Of a stretch of DNA of 64,000 nucleotides, positions 16,801 to 24,328 are shown in pieces. The DNA lies in the NCBI RefSeq assembly GCF_000621785.1, contig NZ_KK211347.1, forward strand, positions 124,001-188,000. The letters run 5' to 3'. The notes beneath the pieces were generated by a model that saw nothing but the letters and a program-made list of their open reading frames with translations, was not told the DNA's origin and made no database searches. Each line of letters starts with the position of its first letter. Position 1 is the stretch's first letter. The stretch comes from Ruminococcus flavefaciens ND2009 (lineage in GTDB: Bacteria; Bacillota; Clostridia; Oscillospirales; Ruminococcaceae). A program made the position numbers and the translations under genes.

Positions 16801-17886
16801 CTGGCTAATATTCTTGACTATATGGACTGGCGGGGCGATGTGCCCTTTTCAGCCGACCCCTTCAACGAGGTGGACGGCCTAATCCTGTCCCAGTTCTGCT
16901 ATGTAATTCTGGACGGCGTTGTCCCCGAAAGCTTTAATGAAAGTGTTTCCTTCGCAGAAGCCTATCGTAAATACGACCCCGAGACAGTTAACATCAAGCA
17001 AAGAATACTTACCTTTGAGCAGGATAATCTGCTTTTCCGAAGGCTGGCGGAGTCCAGACGGTTCCGTGGGACAGCTCTGTGCGGCTATGTAAGCGATACC
17101 GAGCATACCGAGGATATGCAATTCTCAGCCCTGACCTATCGCCTTGACGACGGCAGCAGCTTCGCGGCTTTCCGCGGTACCGACGGCACTGTGGTTGGCT
17201 GGAAGGAGGACTTTAACCTCAGCTATATGCAGCAGACTGCCGGTCAGGAACGCGCTATCGCCTATATCAACGAGGCTTTTTCGGACGGGGACTATCCCGT
17301 GCGGCTGGGCGGACACTCCAAGGGCGGCAATTCCGCGGTATACAGCTCACTTTTCTGCGATGAGTGTGTAAGGCGAAGGATAACCAACATCTACTCTTAC
17401 GATGGCCCCGGATTTCGAGACGAGATCCTGGAATCGGAGGTCTATCAGCATATGCTGCCGAGGATAAGGTGCTATATACCAGAGGCTTCCATAGTGGGAA
17501 TGCTTCTGGGAAGCGGTACTGACCCCAGGATAGTAAAGACATCGGTCAACGGTATAAAGCAGCACTACGCTTATTACTGGGAGCTGCGCCGCAACAGGTT
17601 CATGCCTGCGGACAGGCTCAAAAAATCTGGTGACGTTATAAACAAGGCGATCTCGGGAATGCTCTCTGACTTCAGCGACACCGAAAGAGAGATCTTTACA
17701 GACTCGCTGTTCGAGATACTGAAGGCTCCCGATAAGGAGACACTGAAGGAGCTGACCAAGCTGAGCTCTTACCCTGCCATAATCAAGGCAATCTCAAAGC
17801 TTCGCCCCGAGCAGCAGGCGGTAATGAAGGAGGCTTTCAAAAAGATAGCCCAGAACGGCACAGGCGCACTTTTCAAACCACAATAA
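16801..17886 (+). CDS. DUF2974 (Mbeg1-like) alpha/beta-hydrolase-like protein
   Basis: About 361 residues matching the DUF2974 pattern: a start like ANILDYMDWRGD, then FNEVDGLILSQ-x-CY, then AFRGTDGTVVGWKED and the lipase-like nucleophile elbow GGHSKGGN. The substrate is unknown. The first ATG (16822) cuts into the conserved N-terminus and has no ribosome site. The in-frame CTG at 16801 lies seven bases after GGAGG and restores the usual family start, so CTG is proposed as the start codon. Confidence 0.8.
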   Translation: MANILDYMDWRGDVPFSADPFNEVDGLILSQFCYVILDGVVPESFNESVSFAEAYRKYDPETVNIKQRILTFEQDNLLFRRLAESRRFRGTALCGYVSDTEHTEDMQFSALTYRLDDGSSFAAFRGTDGTVVGWKEDFNLSYMQQTAGQERAIAYINEAFSDGDYPVRLGGHSKGGNSAVYSSLFCDECVRRRITNIYSYDGPGFRDEILESEVYQHMLPRIRCYIPEASIVGMLLGSGTDPRIVKTSVNGIKQHYAYYWELRRNRFMPADRLKKSGDVINKAISGMLSDFSDTEREIFTDSLFEILKAPDKETLKELTKLSSYPAIIKAISKLRPEQQAVMKEAFKKIAQNGTGALFKPQ

Positions 17887-17889
17887 CAA

Positions 17890-17917
17890 AAAGGCTTCAC
17901 ATTTCTGTGAAGCCTTT
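17890..17917. terminator. Bidirectional terminator between DUF2974 and rplA
   Basis: A 12-bp perfect stem (AAAGGCTTCACA and its complement) with a 4-base loop between convergent genes; T-rich flanks on both strands, stronger in the rplA direction. Confidence 0.8.
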
Positions 17918-17935
17918 AGCTTTATTATTCAGTGA

Positions 17936-18631
17936 TCAGACACCGTACTTAGCTGTAGCAACGGGAACTCCGGGGCCCATTGTTGAAGTAACTGTGCAGC
18001 TCTTGAGGTAAGTACCCTTAGCAGCAGCAGGCTTAGCCTTAACAACTGCTTCCATAAGAGTATTGAAGTTCTCCTCAAGCTTAGCAGCACCGAATGAAGC
18101 CTTACCGATAGGGCAGTGGATAATGTTGGTCTTGTCGAGACGATACTCGATCTTACCAGCCTTAGCCTCTGTTACAGCCTTAGCAACATCGGGAGTTACT
18201 GTACCGGCCTTGGGGTTAGGCATAAGTCCGCGGGGACCGAGGACCTTACCGAGACGACCAACGAGACCCATCATGTCAGGTGAAGCAACAACAACGTCGA
18301 AGTCCATCCAGTTTTCCTTCATGATCTTGTCAACGAGGTCCTGACCGCCAACGTACTCAGCGCCTGCAGCCTGAGCTGCCTCATACTTGTCTTCCTTGCA
18401 GAATACGCATACACGAACAGTCTTACCTGTACCGTTAGGAAGTACAACAGCGCCTCTTACCTGCTGGTCAGCGTGTCTTGAGTCAACGCCGAGACGGATG
18501 TGTGCCTCAATAGTTTCATCAAACTTAGCCTTTGCGTTCTTGCATACTAAGTCAAGAGCCTCTGCGGACTCGTACTGCTTTGCATAATCAACAGCCTTTG
18601 CGCTGTCAACATATTTTTTGCCGTGTTTCAT
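17936..18631 (-). CDS. rplA: 50S ribosomal protein L1
   Basis: L1 binds 23S rRNA at the mobile L1 stalk that helps release deacylated tRNA. The 231-residue sequence is full length, with the family segments [35 protein letters not shown] (split here by family region) and a typical C-terminus. It is the last gene of rpmG-secE-nusG-rplK-rplA and ends at a hairpin terminator. rplJ and rplL, which often follow, are not adjacent here. Confidence 0.97.
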   Translation of the reverse strand: MKHGKKYVDSAKAVDYAKQYESAEALDLVCKNAKAKFDETIEAHIRLGVDSRHADQQVRGAVVLPNGTGKTVRVCVFCKEDKYEAAQAAGAEYVGGQDLVDKIMKENWMDFDVVVASPDMMGLVGRLGKVLGPRGLMPNPKAGTVTPDVAKAVTEAKAGKIEYRLDKTNIIHCPIGKASFGAAKLEENFNTLMEAVVKAKPAAAKGTYLKSCTVTSTMGPGVPVATAKYGV

Positions 18632-18756
18632 TATATTTCCTCCTATTTAAGTGGTAATACCGGGAGCTTATAGCTTACCCGATTAGCGGAATTTTCCTCC
18701 CACCAATAGAACTCCGAACGGGGAATAGCTCCCCACTTCATCATTCAAAAAATTGA
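18632..18756 (-). promoter_or_regulatory. Structured 125-base spacer upstream of rplA
   Basis: The rplK-rplA gap is long for this operon. Read on the minus strand it can form GGGGA-GCTAT-TCCCC and a larger stem built from CGGG, TAAGCT and their complements, then an AGGAGG-type site before rplA. This could be a binding site for autogenous control by a ribosomal protein such as L1, as is known for the L11-L1 operon in other bacteria. That role is an inference. Confidence 0.4.
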
Positions 18757-19182
18757 TTAGTCAACAACTACAACGCCCATTGAGCGAGCTGTACCAGCGA
18801 TCATGCTCATAGCTGCTTCAAGAGAACCTGCATTGAGGTCAGGCATCTTTGTCTCAGCTATCTTCTGAACCTGTTCCTTTGTGATGTTAGCGACCTTAGT
18901 CTTATTGGGAACTCCCGAACCGCTGTTGATGTTGCAAGCCTTCTTGATGAGGACTGCTGCAGGGGGAGTCTTTGTGATGAACGAGAATGAACGGTCTGCA
19001 TAAACAGTGATAACAACAGGAATGATCATTCCGATGTCGTTCTTGGTCCTCTCGTTGAATTCCTTTGTGAATGCCATGATGTTTACGCCGTGCTGACCCA
19101 GTGCAGGACCAACAGGGGGGGCAGGAGTAGCCTTTCCTGCTGCGATCTGAAGCTTAATGTAGCCAACTACTTTCTGTGCCAT
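18757..19182 (-). CDS. rplK: 50S ribosomal protein L11
   Basis: Part of the GTPase-associated centre of the large subunit. The 141 residues are full length and include the Pro-rich N-terminal motif [16 protein letters not shown]. The open frame extends 13 codons further upstream, but ATG 19182 follows GGAGGTG and starts [12 protein letters not shown] as in the family, so it is the real start. Confidence 0.97.
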   Translation of the reverse strand: MAQKVVGYIKLQIAAGKATPAPPVGPALGQHGVNIMAFTKEFNERTKNDIGMIIPVVITVYADRSFSFITKTPPAAVLIKKACNINSGSGVPNKTKVANITKEQVQKIAETKMPDLNAGSLEAAMSMIAGTARSMGVVVVD

Positions 19183-19278
19183 GTATTCGCACCTCCATAA
19201 ATGTGGTAAATGGCGAGGCAAGAATTATTTTACCTCTCCCACGGAAACCCATACCTTGCGGGTTTCTTTTGACCTGAA

Positions 19279-19806
19279 CTAATCCTCCACCTTGATTACC
19301 TGATTGATAGGCAATGTAGTGGGGGTTTCACGACCGAACATTGAGACGAGAAGGTCTACTGAACGATCGTCGAGATTGATGTTCTGAACGACACCGATAA
19401 ATCCGTCCATAGCGGTACCTGAGATACGGACGCTGTCGCCCACCTTGAAGTTTACCGAAACGGAAGAAACCTCAACGCCGAAGAGCTTCTGAACTTCCTC
19501 TTCTGAAAGGGGAGTAGGCTCTGAAGCGGGGCCGACGAAGCCTGTACAGCCTCTGGTATTTCTTACTACGTACCATGAATCGTCGTTCATGATCATCTTA
19601 ACGAGAACGTAGCCCGGATAGGTCTTGCGTTCTACTTCTTTGGTTTTGCCGTCGGTGATCTCTGTTGCCATTTCGGTAGGAACTCTGACCTCTTGGATAA
19701 GTTCATGAAGCTTACGGTTTTCTACAACCTTTTCAATATTCTGAGCTACCTTATTTTCATAGCCTGAATATGTGTGGATAACATACCACTTTGCTGCTTC
19801 TGACAT
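19279..19806 (-). CDS. nusG: Transcription termination/antitermination factor NusG
   Basis: Binds RNA polymerase and tunes elongation, pausing and termination. The 175-residue protein has the N-terminal NGN domain (WYVIHTYSGYENKV, PGYVLVKM, VRNTRGCTGFVG) and a C-terminal KOW domain (GDSVRISGTAMDGFIG). It sits between secE and rplK, the usual order. Confidence 0.97.
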   Translation of the reverse strand: MSEAAKWYVIHTYSGYENKVAQNIEKVVENRKLHELIQEVRVPTEMATEITDGKTKEVERKTYPGYVLVKMIMNDDSWYVVRNTRGCTGFVGPASEPTPLSEEEVQKLFGVEVSSVSVNFKVGDSVRISGTAMDGFIGVVQNINLDDRSVDLLVSMFGRETPTTLPINQVIKVED

Positions 19807-19832
19807 AATGATCCTCCTGATCTCCTATAGAA

Positions 19833-20069
19833 TTAGCCTGCGTTGTAAATGAGACGCATAAGGGCAAGAGCGCCCTGATCGAAAAGACCTACCATGACCG
19901 CTGAAGCGACGATAACGCCGAGAACAACGGATGTGTTGTTGATGACAGTCTTCTTGGTCGGCCAAACCACTTTCTTGAATTCGATTCTGAGGTCCTTGAA
20001 CCACTTGACAATCTTGTTGCCCTGTTTCTTCTCGGACTTCTCCTTTTTTGAAGATGTATTCTTAGCCAT
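19833..20069 (-). CDS. secE: Preprotein translocase subunit SecE
   Basis: A 78-residue single-membrane-helix subunit of the SecYEG channel. It shows the family segment WFKDLRIEFKKVVWPTKKTV just before the hydrophobic helix. ATG 20069 has a GGAAGGGG site; the longer open frame upstream overlaps rpmG and was rejected. Confidence 0.95.
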   Translation of the reverse strand: MAKNTSSKKEKSEKKQGNKIVKWFKDLRIEFKKVVWPTKKTVINNTSVVLGVIVASAVMVGLFDQGALALMRLIYNAG

Positions 20070-20086
20070 AAAAATACCCCTTCCGA

Positions 20087-20236
20087 TTACTTTGTTTCCT
20101 TGTGAAGAGTATGCTTTCTGCAGAACTTGCAATGCTTCATCATTTCAATTCTGTCAGGGTCGTTCTTCTTGTTCTTCTTGGAAACATAGTTGCGCTGTTT
20201 GCACTCTGTGCAAGCTAAAGTAACCTTTACTCTCAT
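20087..20236 (-). CDS. rpmG: 50S ribosomal protein L33
   Basis: A 49-residue zinc-ribbon ribosomal protein with two CxxC pairs (CTEC and CKFC) around the [10 protein letters not shown] segment. All four cysteines are kept, so it is a zinc-binding C+ form. The start is ATG after GGAGGTGCCGAT. It is the first gene of the operon leading to rplA. Confidence 0.95.
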   Translation of the reverse strand: MRVKVTLACTECKQRNYVSKKNKKNDPDRIEMMKHCKFCRKHTLHKETK

Positions 20237-20336
20237 ATCGGCACCTCCTGAATTAGTACTTCCTTCGTTACCGAAGGTAGGTTGTTTGCCTCCCTCGCAC
20301 GGGGACAAAAAAATAAACCCCCAACGAGGTACTAAA

Positions 20337-20365
20337 ATTATAACATACATAAACCGAAAAGTCAA
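20337..20365 (-). promoter_or_regulatory. Promoter for rpmG-secE-nusG-rplK-rplA
   Basis: On the minus strand TTGACT, 17 bases, TATAAT. The leader of about 95 bases before rpmG contains a CCTTCG/CGAAGG hairpin at 20262-20277. Confidence 0.85.
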
Positions 20366-20424
20366 GCATTTTTCGCGAAAAAACTGAAATTTTCTTTTAT
20401 AATAGTATAAAGGAGCCGATTCTA

Positions 20425-20453
20425 TTGACCGCAGAGTGGAAAAGTGATATAAT
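20425..20453 (+). promoter_or_regulatory. Promoter for the glycosyltransferase-DIP1984 genes
   Basis: TTGACC at 20425-20430, 17 bases, TATAAT at 20448-20453, about 40 bases before the GTG start. Confidence 0.8.
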
Positions 20454-20491
20454 TTAAGGGACTTAAATGACCTTCGGGAAGGAGGGCGCTT

Positions 20492-21250
20492 GTGGCAGAG
20501 GAGATAAAGGTATCGGTGATAGTGCCTGCACATAACGAGGAGAAGTACGTCGAGCGGTGCATCGGGTCCGTAAAACAGGCGGCTTCGCAGGTGAAATGCG
20601 GAGTTGAGGTCATAGTGGTCTGCAACAGGTGTACCGACCGTACTGCCGAGCTTGCAGAGGCAAGGGGCGCCCGCGTAGTCACCGACGAGAGCCGCTGCAT
20701 CGCAACTGTGCGGAATGCAGGTATTGCTGCGGCGAGGGGAAAGGTCATCATGACCATTGACTGCGACAACCGCATGACCGAGGGCACTATCCGCGAGGTG
20801 CTGGGAATGCTGAACAGCGGCAGGTATATCGGCGGCGGAGCGCCTCTGCGTTTTGAGAGATACTCCCTTGCCCTGCGGCTCAATGACCTTATGTGCCGGG
20901 CAGGCTTCGGGCTTACGGGGCTGTACTGCGGCATATTCTGGGCTGAGAAGCGCACCTTCGACGCCATAGGCGGCTTTGCGGAGAAAAAGGCGGGCGAGGA
21001 CATCGCTACAGCAAAGGCGCTGAGAGCCTACGGCAAAAGGCAGGGGAAGCGCTATGGCTGTCTCAGGCGGAATCACCTTATCAACTCCACGCGGAAGTAT
21101 GATGATATGGGTGACTGGCTGTACTTCAGGCTTGCTTTCAAAAACGCAGGAGCCCTTCTGAAGGCGGCTTTCGGCGACAGCAGCGAGTACGATAAGCTCA
21201 TGGACGAAATGTTTTACGATTACAACGACAACAGAGCAAAACGCTCGTAA
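20492..21250 (+). CDS. Family 2 glycosyltransferase
   Basis: A 252-residue soluble GT-A fold enzyme. It has the N-terminal [18 protein letters not shown] motif, a nucleotide-sugar segment [14 protein letters not shown], and a DCDNR sequence near residue 90 in the place of the metal-binding D-x-D. The acceptor and donor are unknown. The start is GTG behind GGAGGG. The DIP1984-family gene follows after 11 bases. Confidence 0.85.
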   Translation: MAEEIKVSVIVPAHNEEKYVERCIGSVKQAASQVKCGVEVIVVCNRCTDRTAELAEARGARVVTDESRCIATVRNAGIAAARGKVIMTIDCDNRMTEGTIREVLGMLNSGRYIGGGAPLRFERYSLALRLNDLMCRAGFGLTGLYCGIFWAEKRTFDAIGGFAEKKAGEDIATAKALRAYGKRQGKRYGCLRRNHLINSTRKYDDMGDWLYFRLAFKNAGALLKAAFGDSSEYDKLMDEMFYDYNDNRAKRS

Positions 21251-21261
21251 GGAGGATACAT

Positions 21262-21714
21262 ATGAAGCTTGCAGAAGCATTACAGGAAAGAGCTGACCTC
21301 AACCGCAATATCGAGCAGCTAAGGGCGAGACTTGTAAACAACGCCATAGTTCAGGAAAACGAGAAGCCTGCGGAGGATCCCAAGGCTCTTATCAGGGAGC
21401 TTGACAGCTCCGTTGAGCGCCTTGAGGAGCTCATGCACCGCATAAACCGCACCAACTGCGCAACAGTCTCCGACGGAAGGACCATCACCGAGCTCATCGC
21501 AAGAAAGGACGCCCTCAGGGTGAAGATCTCGGTATACAAGGATCTTGTCGCCAATGCCAGTCAGACCGCAAGACGCGCCCGCATGACCGAGATAAAGATA
21601 CTCAGCACCGTTGACGTAAAGAAGCTCCAGAAGCAGATCGACGATATGTCAAAGGAGCTACGCATTACTGACAACACCATACAGTCACTTAACTGGTCCA
21701 CAGAGCTTCTTTGA
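21262..21714 (+). CDS. DIP1984-family protein
   Basis: A 150-residue, mostly helical protein matching the DIP1984 (DUF6847) family: it opens [13 protein letters not shown], then has [15 protein letters not shown] and [17 protein letters not shown]. These proteins are sometimes annotated as septicolysin, with no proven function. It is directly followed by a sequence with tRNA-like arms (21718-21840), which may be its RNA partner; that link is an inference. Confidence 0.8.
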   Translation: MKLAEALQERADLNRNIEQLRARLVNNAIVQENEKPAEDPKALIRELDSSVERLEELMHRINRTNCATVSDGRTITELIARKDALRVKISVYKDLVANASQTARRARMTEIKILSTVDVKKLQKQIDDMSKELRITDNTIQSLNWSTELL

Positions 21715-21717
21715 GCT

Positions 21718-21840
21718 TTATCGGTGTAGCTCCACAAGGGCGAATGCAGAAAAAGCCTTTCCGAAAGGAAAGCATCTTGTATGGCAATGCCGGGAGCGGC
21801 ATGGGGTTCGACTCCCCATTATCGTTACGCTCAGACACCG
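21718..21840 (+). ncRNA. Candidate tRNA-like RNA after the DIP1984 gene
   Basis: The sequence holds a perfect T-arm imitation at 21802-21818 (a 5-bp stem around TTCGACT, which fits the TTCRANY T-loop rule). Next to it are an ATGCCG-GGAG-CGGCAT hairpin (21787-21802), a CCTTT-CCG-AAAGG hairpin (21756-21768), and a D-arm-like GCTC-CACAA-GGGC at 21729-21741 preceded by TA. CGGTGT (21722-21727) can pair with ACACCG (21835-21840) to close the whole element. There is no 3' CCA and no normal acceptor stem, so it is not a tRNA; it is also too short for tmRNA. It resembles the tRNA-like module of bacterial Y RNAs in idea only. Confidence 0.4.
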
Positions 21841-21945
21841 TACAGACGTATCGTTACAGCTTATTCTGTTATTACCGTGCATTGACTTGCAGAGCGAGGG
21901 TGTGGATCGGGGATAGATAAAAAATCATACTTCACGGAGGTATTT

Positions 21946-23400
21946 ATGAAGCTTAAAAGGCTCATTTCGGCGGCAGCTGCCGTCATGATAACGGGAGCTG
22001 CTCTTCCTGCCGCATCTGCTGCGGTGACGTCTGAGCATTCCACTGTTATTGCAGGAGACATCACATATTACAAGTACAGCGACCATATCGAGGCAGCCAA
22101 CGGTTCTGCCGCAGACGGCACAGTGGATATTCCTTCAAAAATATCGGGGCTTTATGTCACCGATGTGGGCGAGAAGGCTTTTACAGGCTCTCAGGTAGTT
22201 GTGGTAAATATTCCCGAGACCGTGACGTCTGTAGGAGAACTTGCCTTTGACGGTTGTCCTTCGCTGTCCTATATCCAGTTCAACAATGCCGAGTGTAAAA
22301 TAGCCGACAGCAGCAGGACTATCTGCAATGCTCTCGGTCCGGACGGAAAAACGGGAACATACAGCGGCGTTATTGCAGGCTATGACGGTTCCACGGCAGA
22401 GCTTTACGCGGAGAAGTACGGCTACAGGTTCAACTCTCTTGGCGAGGCTCCCGTGAAGGTCACGACCACGACCGCAGCAGCTGTGACAACGACTACCACT
22501 ACCGTAAAGGCAGCGACTACCACTACCGCAAAGGCAGCGACTACCACCCAAAAGCCTGTTACCACGACTGCAAAGAAAGCGACTACAACAACTACCACTT
22601 CCAAAACTACCACTACTACAACTTCGACAACAACTACCACTACGACTACTACTACCACCAAACTCGCAGAGCAGGGAAAGCCTGTGTTCAGAATGAGCAG
22701 CACACAGGTCTATCTTGAGGACTCTCACGGAACCGATCAGGAGATAATACTCTCTGTGGACGGCGCCAACGGACTGTACAGTGATACCCTGATCTATGTG
22801 TACTTCGATAATCGCCTGAAGGCTCTGGAGCCCGAGAGAGGTGCCGCTATCGAGGGACTCACAACAGGACAGGCTATGGGCGATACGGGGGATTTCCTCG
22901 TTCTCACTACAGCAGGCAGCGAGAACGCTGGCAAGGACGGCGAGATGTGGAAGCTTTGCTTCACTCTGCCCGATGACTGCAAGGTGGGGGATCAGTTCGA
23001 CATAGAGGTGGGACTTTCCAAATACGGCGACATCAAGCCGCTGTTCACCAATTTCGAGTATGACGATAAGGGAACTGCCATGACGGAGTATATCTTCACC
23101 AAGGGACTTGCAAAGGGCAGTATCACCATACTTGAGGATCCGCCCTACAAGCTTGGTGATGTGAACAACGATAAGCGTATCGACTCCGTGGATGCTTCAC
23201 AGACTCTTGCGGAGTACGCAGCCAAGGGCTCGGGACGGGGCTCTACATTCAAGGATGCAAGGCAGACCAAGGCAGCTGACGTCAACCGCGACAGCAAGAT
23301 CGACGCGGTTGACGCTTCGACTATACTTGCCTTCTACGCCTATCACTCCACAGGGACTCCCGTTTATGACCTTGAGGAGTTCATACAGCACATGAAATAA
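21946..23400 (+). CDS. LRR-cohesin-dockerin protein, probable adaptor scaffoldin
   Basis: A secreted 484-residue protein. A signal peptide (1-25) is followed by BspA-type leucine-rich repeats (about 40-165; VTDVGEKAFTGSQ, VTSVGELAFDGCPSL), a Thr-rich linker (about 168-242), a domain at 245-398 that looks like a cohesin, and a dockerin at about 401-468 with two clear calcium loops (DVNNDKRIDSVD and DVNRDSKIDAVD). Cohesin features are the alternating beta strands, a VYFDNRLKAL segment like the family YDxxVLxL, and a closing GSITI strand. One cohesin plus one dockerin is the layout of a monovalent adaptor such as ScaC. The dockerin is of a different type from those on the GH9 and GH5 enzymes. 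Confidence 0.75.
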   Translation: MKLKRLISAAAAVMITGAALPAASAAVTSEHSTVIAGDITYYKYSDHIEAANGSAADGTVDIPSKISGLYVTDVGEKAFTGSQVVVVNIPETVTSVGELAFDGCPSLSYIQFNNAECKIADSSRTICNALGPDGKTGTYSGVIAGYDGSTAELYAEKYGYRFNSLGEAPVKVTTTTAAAVTTTTTTVKAATTTTAKAATTTQKPVTTTAKKATTTTTTSKTTTTTTSTTTTTTTTTTTKLAEQGKPVFRMSSTQVYLEDSHGTDQEIILSVDGANGLYSDTLIYVYFDNRLKALEPERGAAIEGLTTGQAMGDTGDFLVLTTAGSENAGKDGEMWKLCFTLPDDCKVGDQFDIEVGLSKYGDIKPLFTNFEYDDKGTAMTEYIFTKGLAKGSITILEDPPYKLGDVNNDKRIDSVDASQTLAEYAAKGSGRGSTFKDARQTKAADVNRDSKIDAVDASTILAFYAYHSTGTPVYDLEEFIQHMK

Positions 23401-23410
23401 GAATAGTTTT

Positions 23411-23443
23411 TGCCCCTGAGTGTTACGGAAGCACTCAGGGGCA
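23411..23443 (+). terminator. Terminator-like hairpin after the scaffoldin gene
   Basis: A 12-bp stem (TGCCCCTGAGTG and its complement) with a 9-base loop; only a mixed T/G tail follows. Confidence 0.65.
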
Positions 23444-23470
23444 TTGTGTTTGGTTATGTTTTCTTCGATA

Positions 23471-23625
23471 AATCAGAATTTAGCACGTATGCGCTAAGTT
23501 GAAAGTTGAGAGTTGAGAGTTAATGTGTTCGCTTCGCTCACAATATTTAAATATTGTCGCCGCAGGCGACTCCACAACTTTCAACTCTAAACTCTCAACT
23601 CTAAACTCAAATCAAAATTTAGCTC
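23471..23625. mobile_element. MITE-like palindromic element between near-identical direct repeats
   Basis: Two arms of GTTGAGAGTT-type repeats face each other (about 23496-23528 and 23572-23608). Between them are a perfect 16-base palindrome CAATATTTAAATATTG and a GTCGCC-GCA-GGCGAC hairpin. Outside the arms sits a 16-base direct repeat with two mismatches, AATCAGAATTTAGCAC (23471-23486) and AATCAAAATTTAGCTC (23610-23625), as a target duplication would leave. It has no coding capacity and ends at the comF stop codon. Confidence 0.5.
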
Positions 23626-24283
23626 ATGGAGCTTGCTTTCTTGTTTTACAGCAGCAGGCACAGTGAACGGAGGCAGCTCCCTTTGCATTCAGCTCGGCGG
23701 TTATTTCGCGGAGTGTGCTGCCCGTAGTGCATATATCGTCAATGAGGAGAATATTCTTCCCGCTTACCTTTTGGGCGTCGGCGGAGAAAGCTCCCCGAAG
23801 ATTTACCGACCTGCTCAGCTTGTCCAGCTCCTTCTGGGCTCTGGTGGACCTTATCTTTTTCACAGCCCCCTCCTCAACGGGGATACCAAGGACTCTGCCG
23901 ACTTCGCGGGCGATCAGAAGAGACTGGTTGAAGCTGCGGCGGAAAACGTCCCTGCGGTACATGGGAGCAGGAACTATGATGTCTGCGTTATTTGCAGTGC
24001 CCTCAGCGCGGAGCCGCTCTCCCAGGGCAGAGCCGAGAGCATAGGCGGCATTTCCGTCGGTGCCGTCCTTCAGCAGAAATACGGCAGGCTTCACGCTGTC
24101 GTCATAGTCAAAGGCGGCAGTAAAGCCTGCGGCACCATCGATGGTAAAGCTGCCCTTGTAGGAGCTGAGCTTGCCTGTGCAGGCGGCGCAGAATCGGTCC
24201 ATAGCGCCTATGAGCTCTCCGCAGACGGGACAGCGCGTGGGAAAGAAAATGTGGAGAAGCCTTCGCTTCAATGTATATCTCAT
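23624..24283 (-). CDS. comF: ComF-family phosphoribosyltransferase-like protein
   Basis: A 219-residue protein with an N-terminal zinc finger (CPVC and CAAC pairs) and a C-terminal phosphoribosyltransferase domain with the PRPP loop ILLIDDICTTGST. In Bacillus, ComFC helps single-stranded DNA enter during competence; in other bacteria the role is less certain. It follows the THUMP methyltransferase gene on the same strand after a hairpin at about 24300-24324. Confidence 0.9.
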   Translation of the reverse strand: MRYTLKRRLLHIFFPTRCPVCGELIGAMDRFCAACTGKLSSYKGSFTIDGAAGFTAAFDYDDSVKPAVFLLKDGTDGNAAYALGSALGERLRAEGTANNADIIVPAPMYRRDVFRRSFNQSLLIAREVGRVLGIPVEEGAVKKIRSTRAQKELDKLSRSVNLRGAFSADAQKVSGKNILLIDDICTTGSTLREITAELNAKGAASVHCACCCKTRKQAP

Positions 24284-24299
24284 ATCATCACCTATGGGA

Positions 24300-24324
24300 A
24301 AAGCTCCGTTTTTGGCGGAGCTTT
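24300..24324. terminator. Hairpin between the THUMP methyltransferase gene and comF
   Basis: A 9-bp AAAGCTCCG stem with a short loop. The T run is better on the plus strand than in the direction of the flanking genes, so it may only partly terminate. Confidence 0.5.
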
Positions 24325-24328
24325 TTTG

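Noticed and set aside
20237..21280. Long minus-strand frame of 397 codons
   Set aside because: Only its last 49 codons (L33) are real; the rest is antisense to the glycosyltransferase gene.
21718..21840. tmRNA or true tRNA after the DIP1984 gene
   Set aside because: Far too short for tmRNA, no tag frame, no acceptor stem or CCA.
22489..22670. Tandem ACT/ACC repeats considered as a CRISPR-like or repeat array
   Set aside because: They encode the Thr linker and have no regular repeat-spacer pattern.
22422..22703. Val-rich minus-strand frame in the scaffoldin gene
   Set aside because: It is the antisense of the Thr-rich linker codons.
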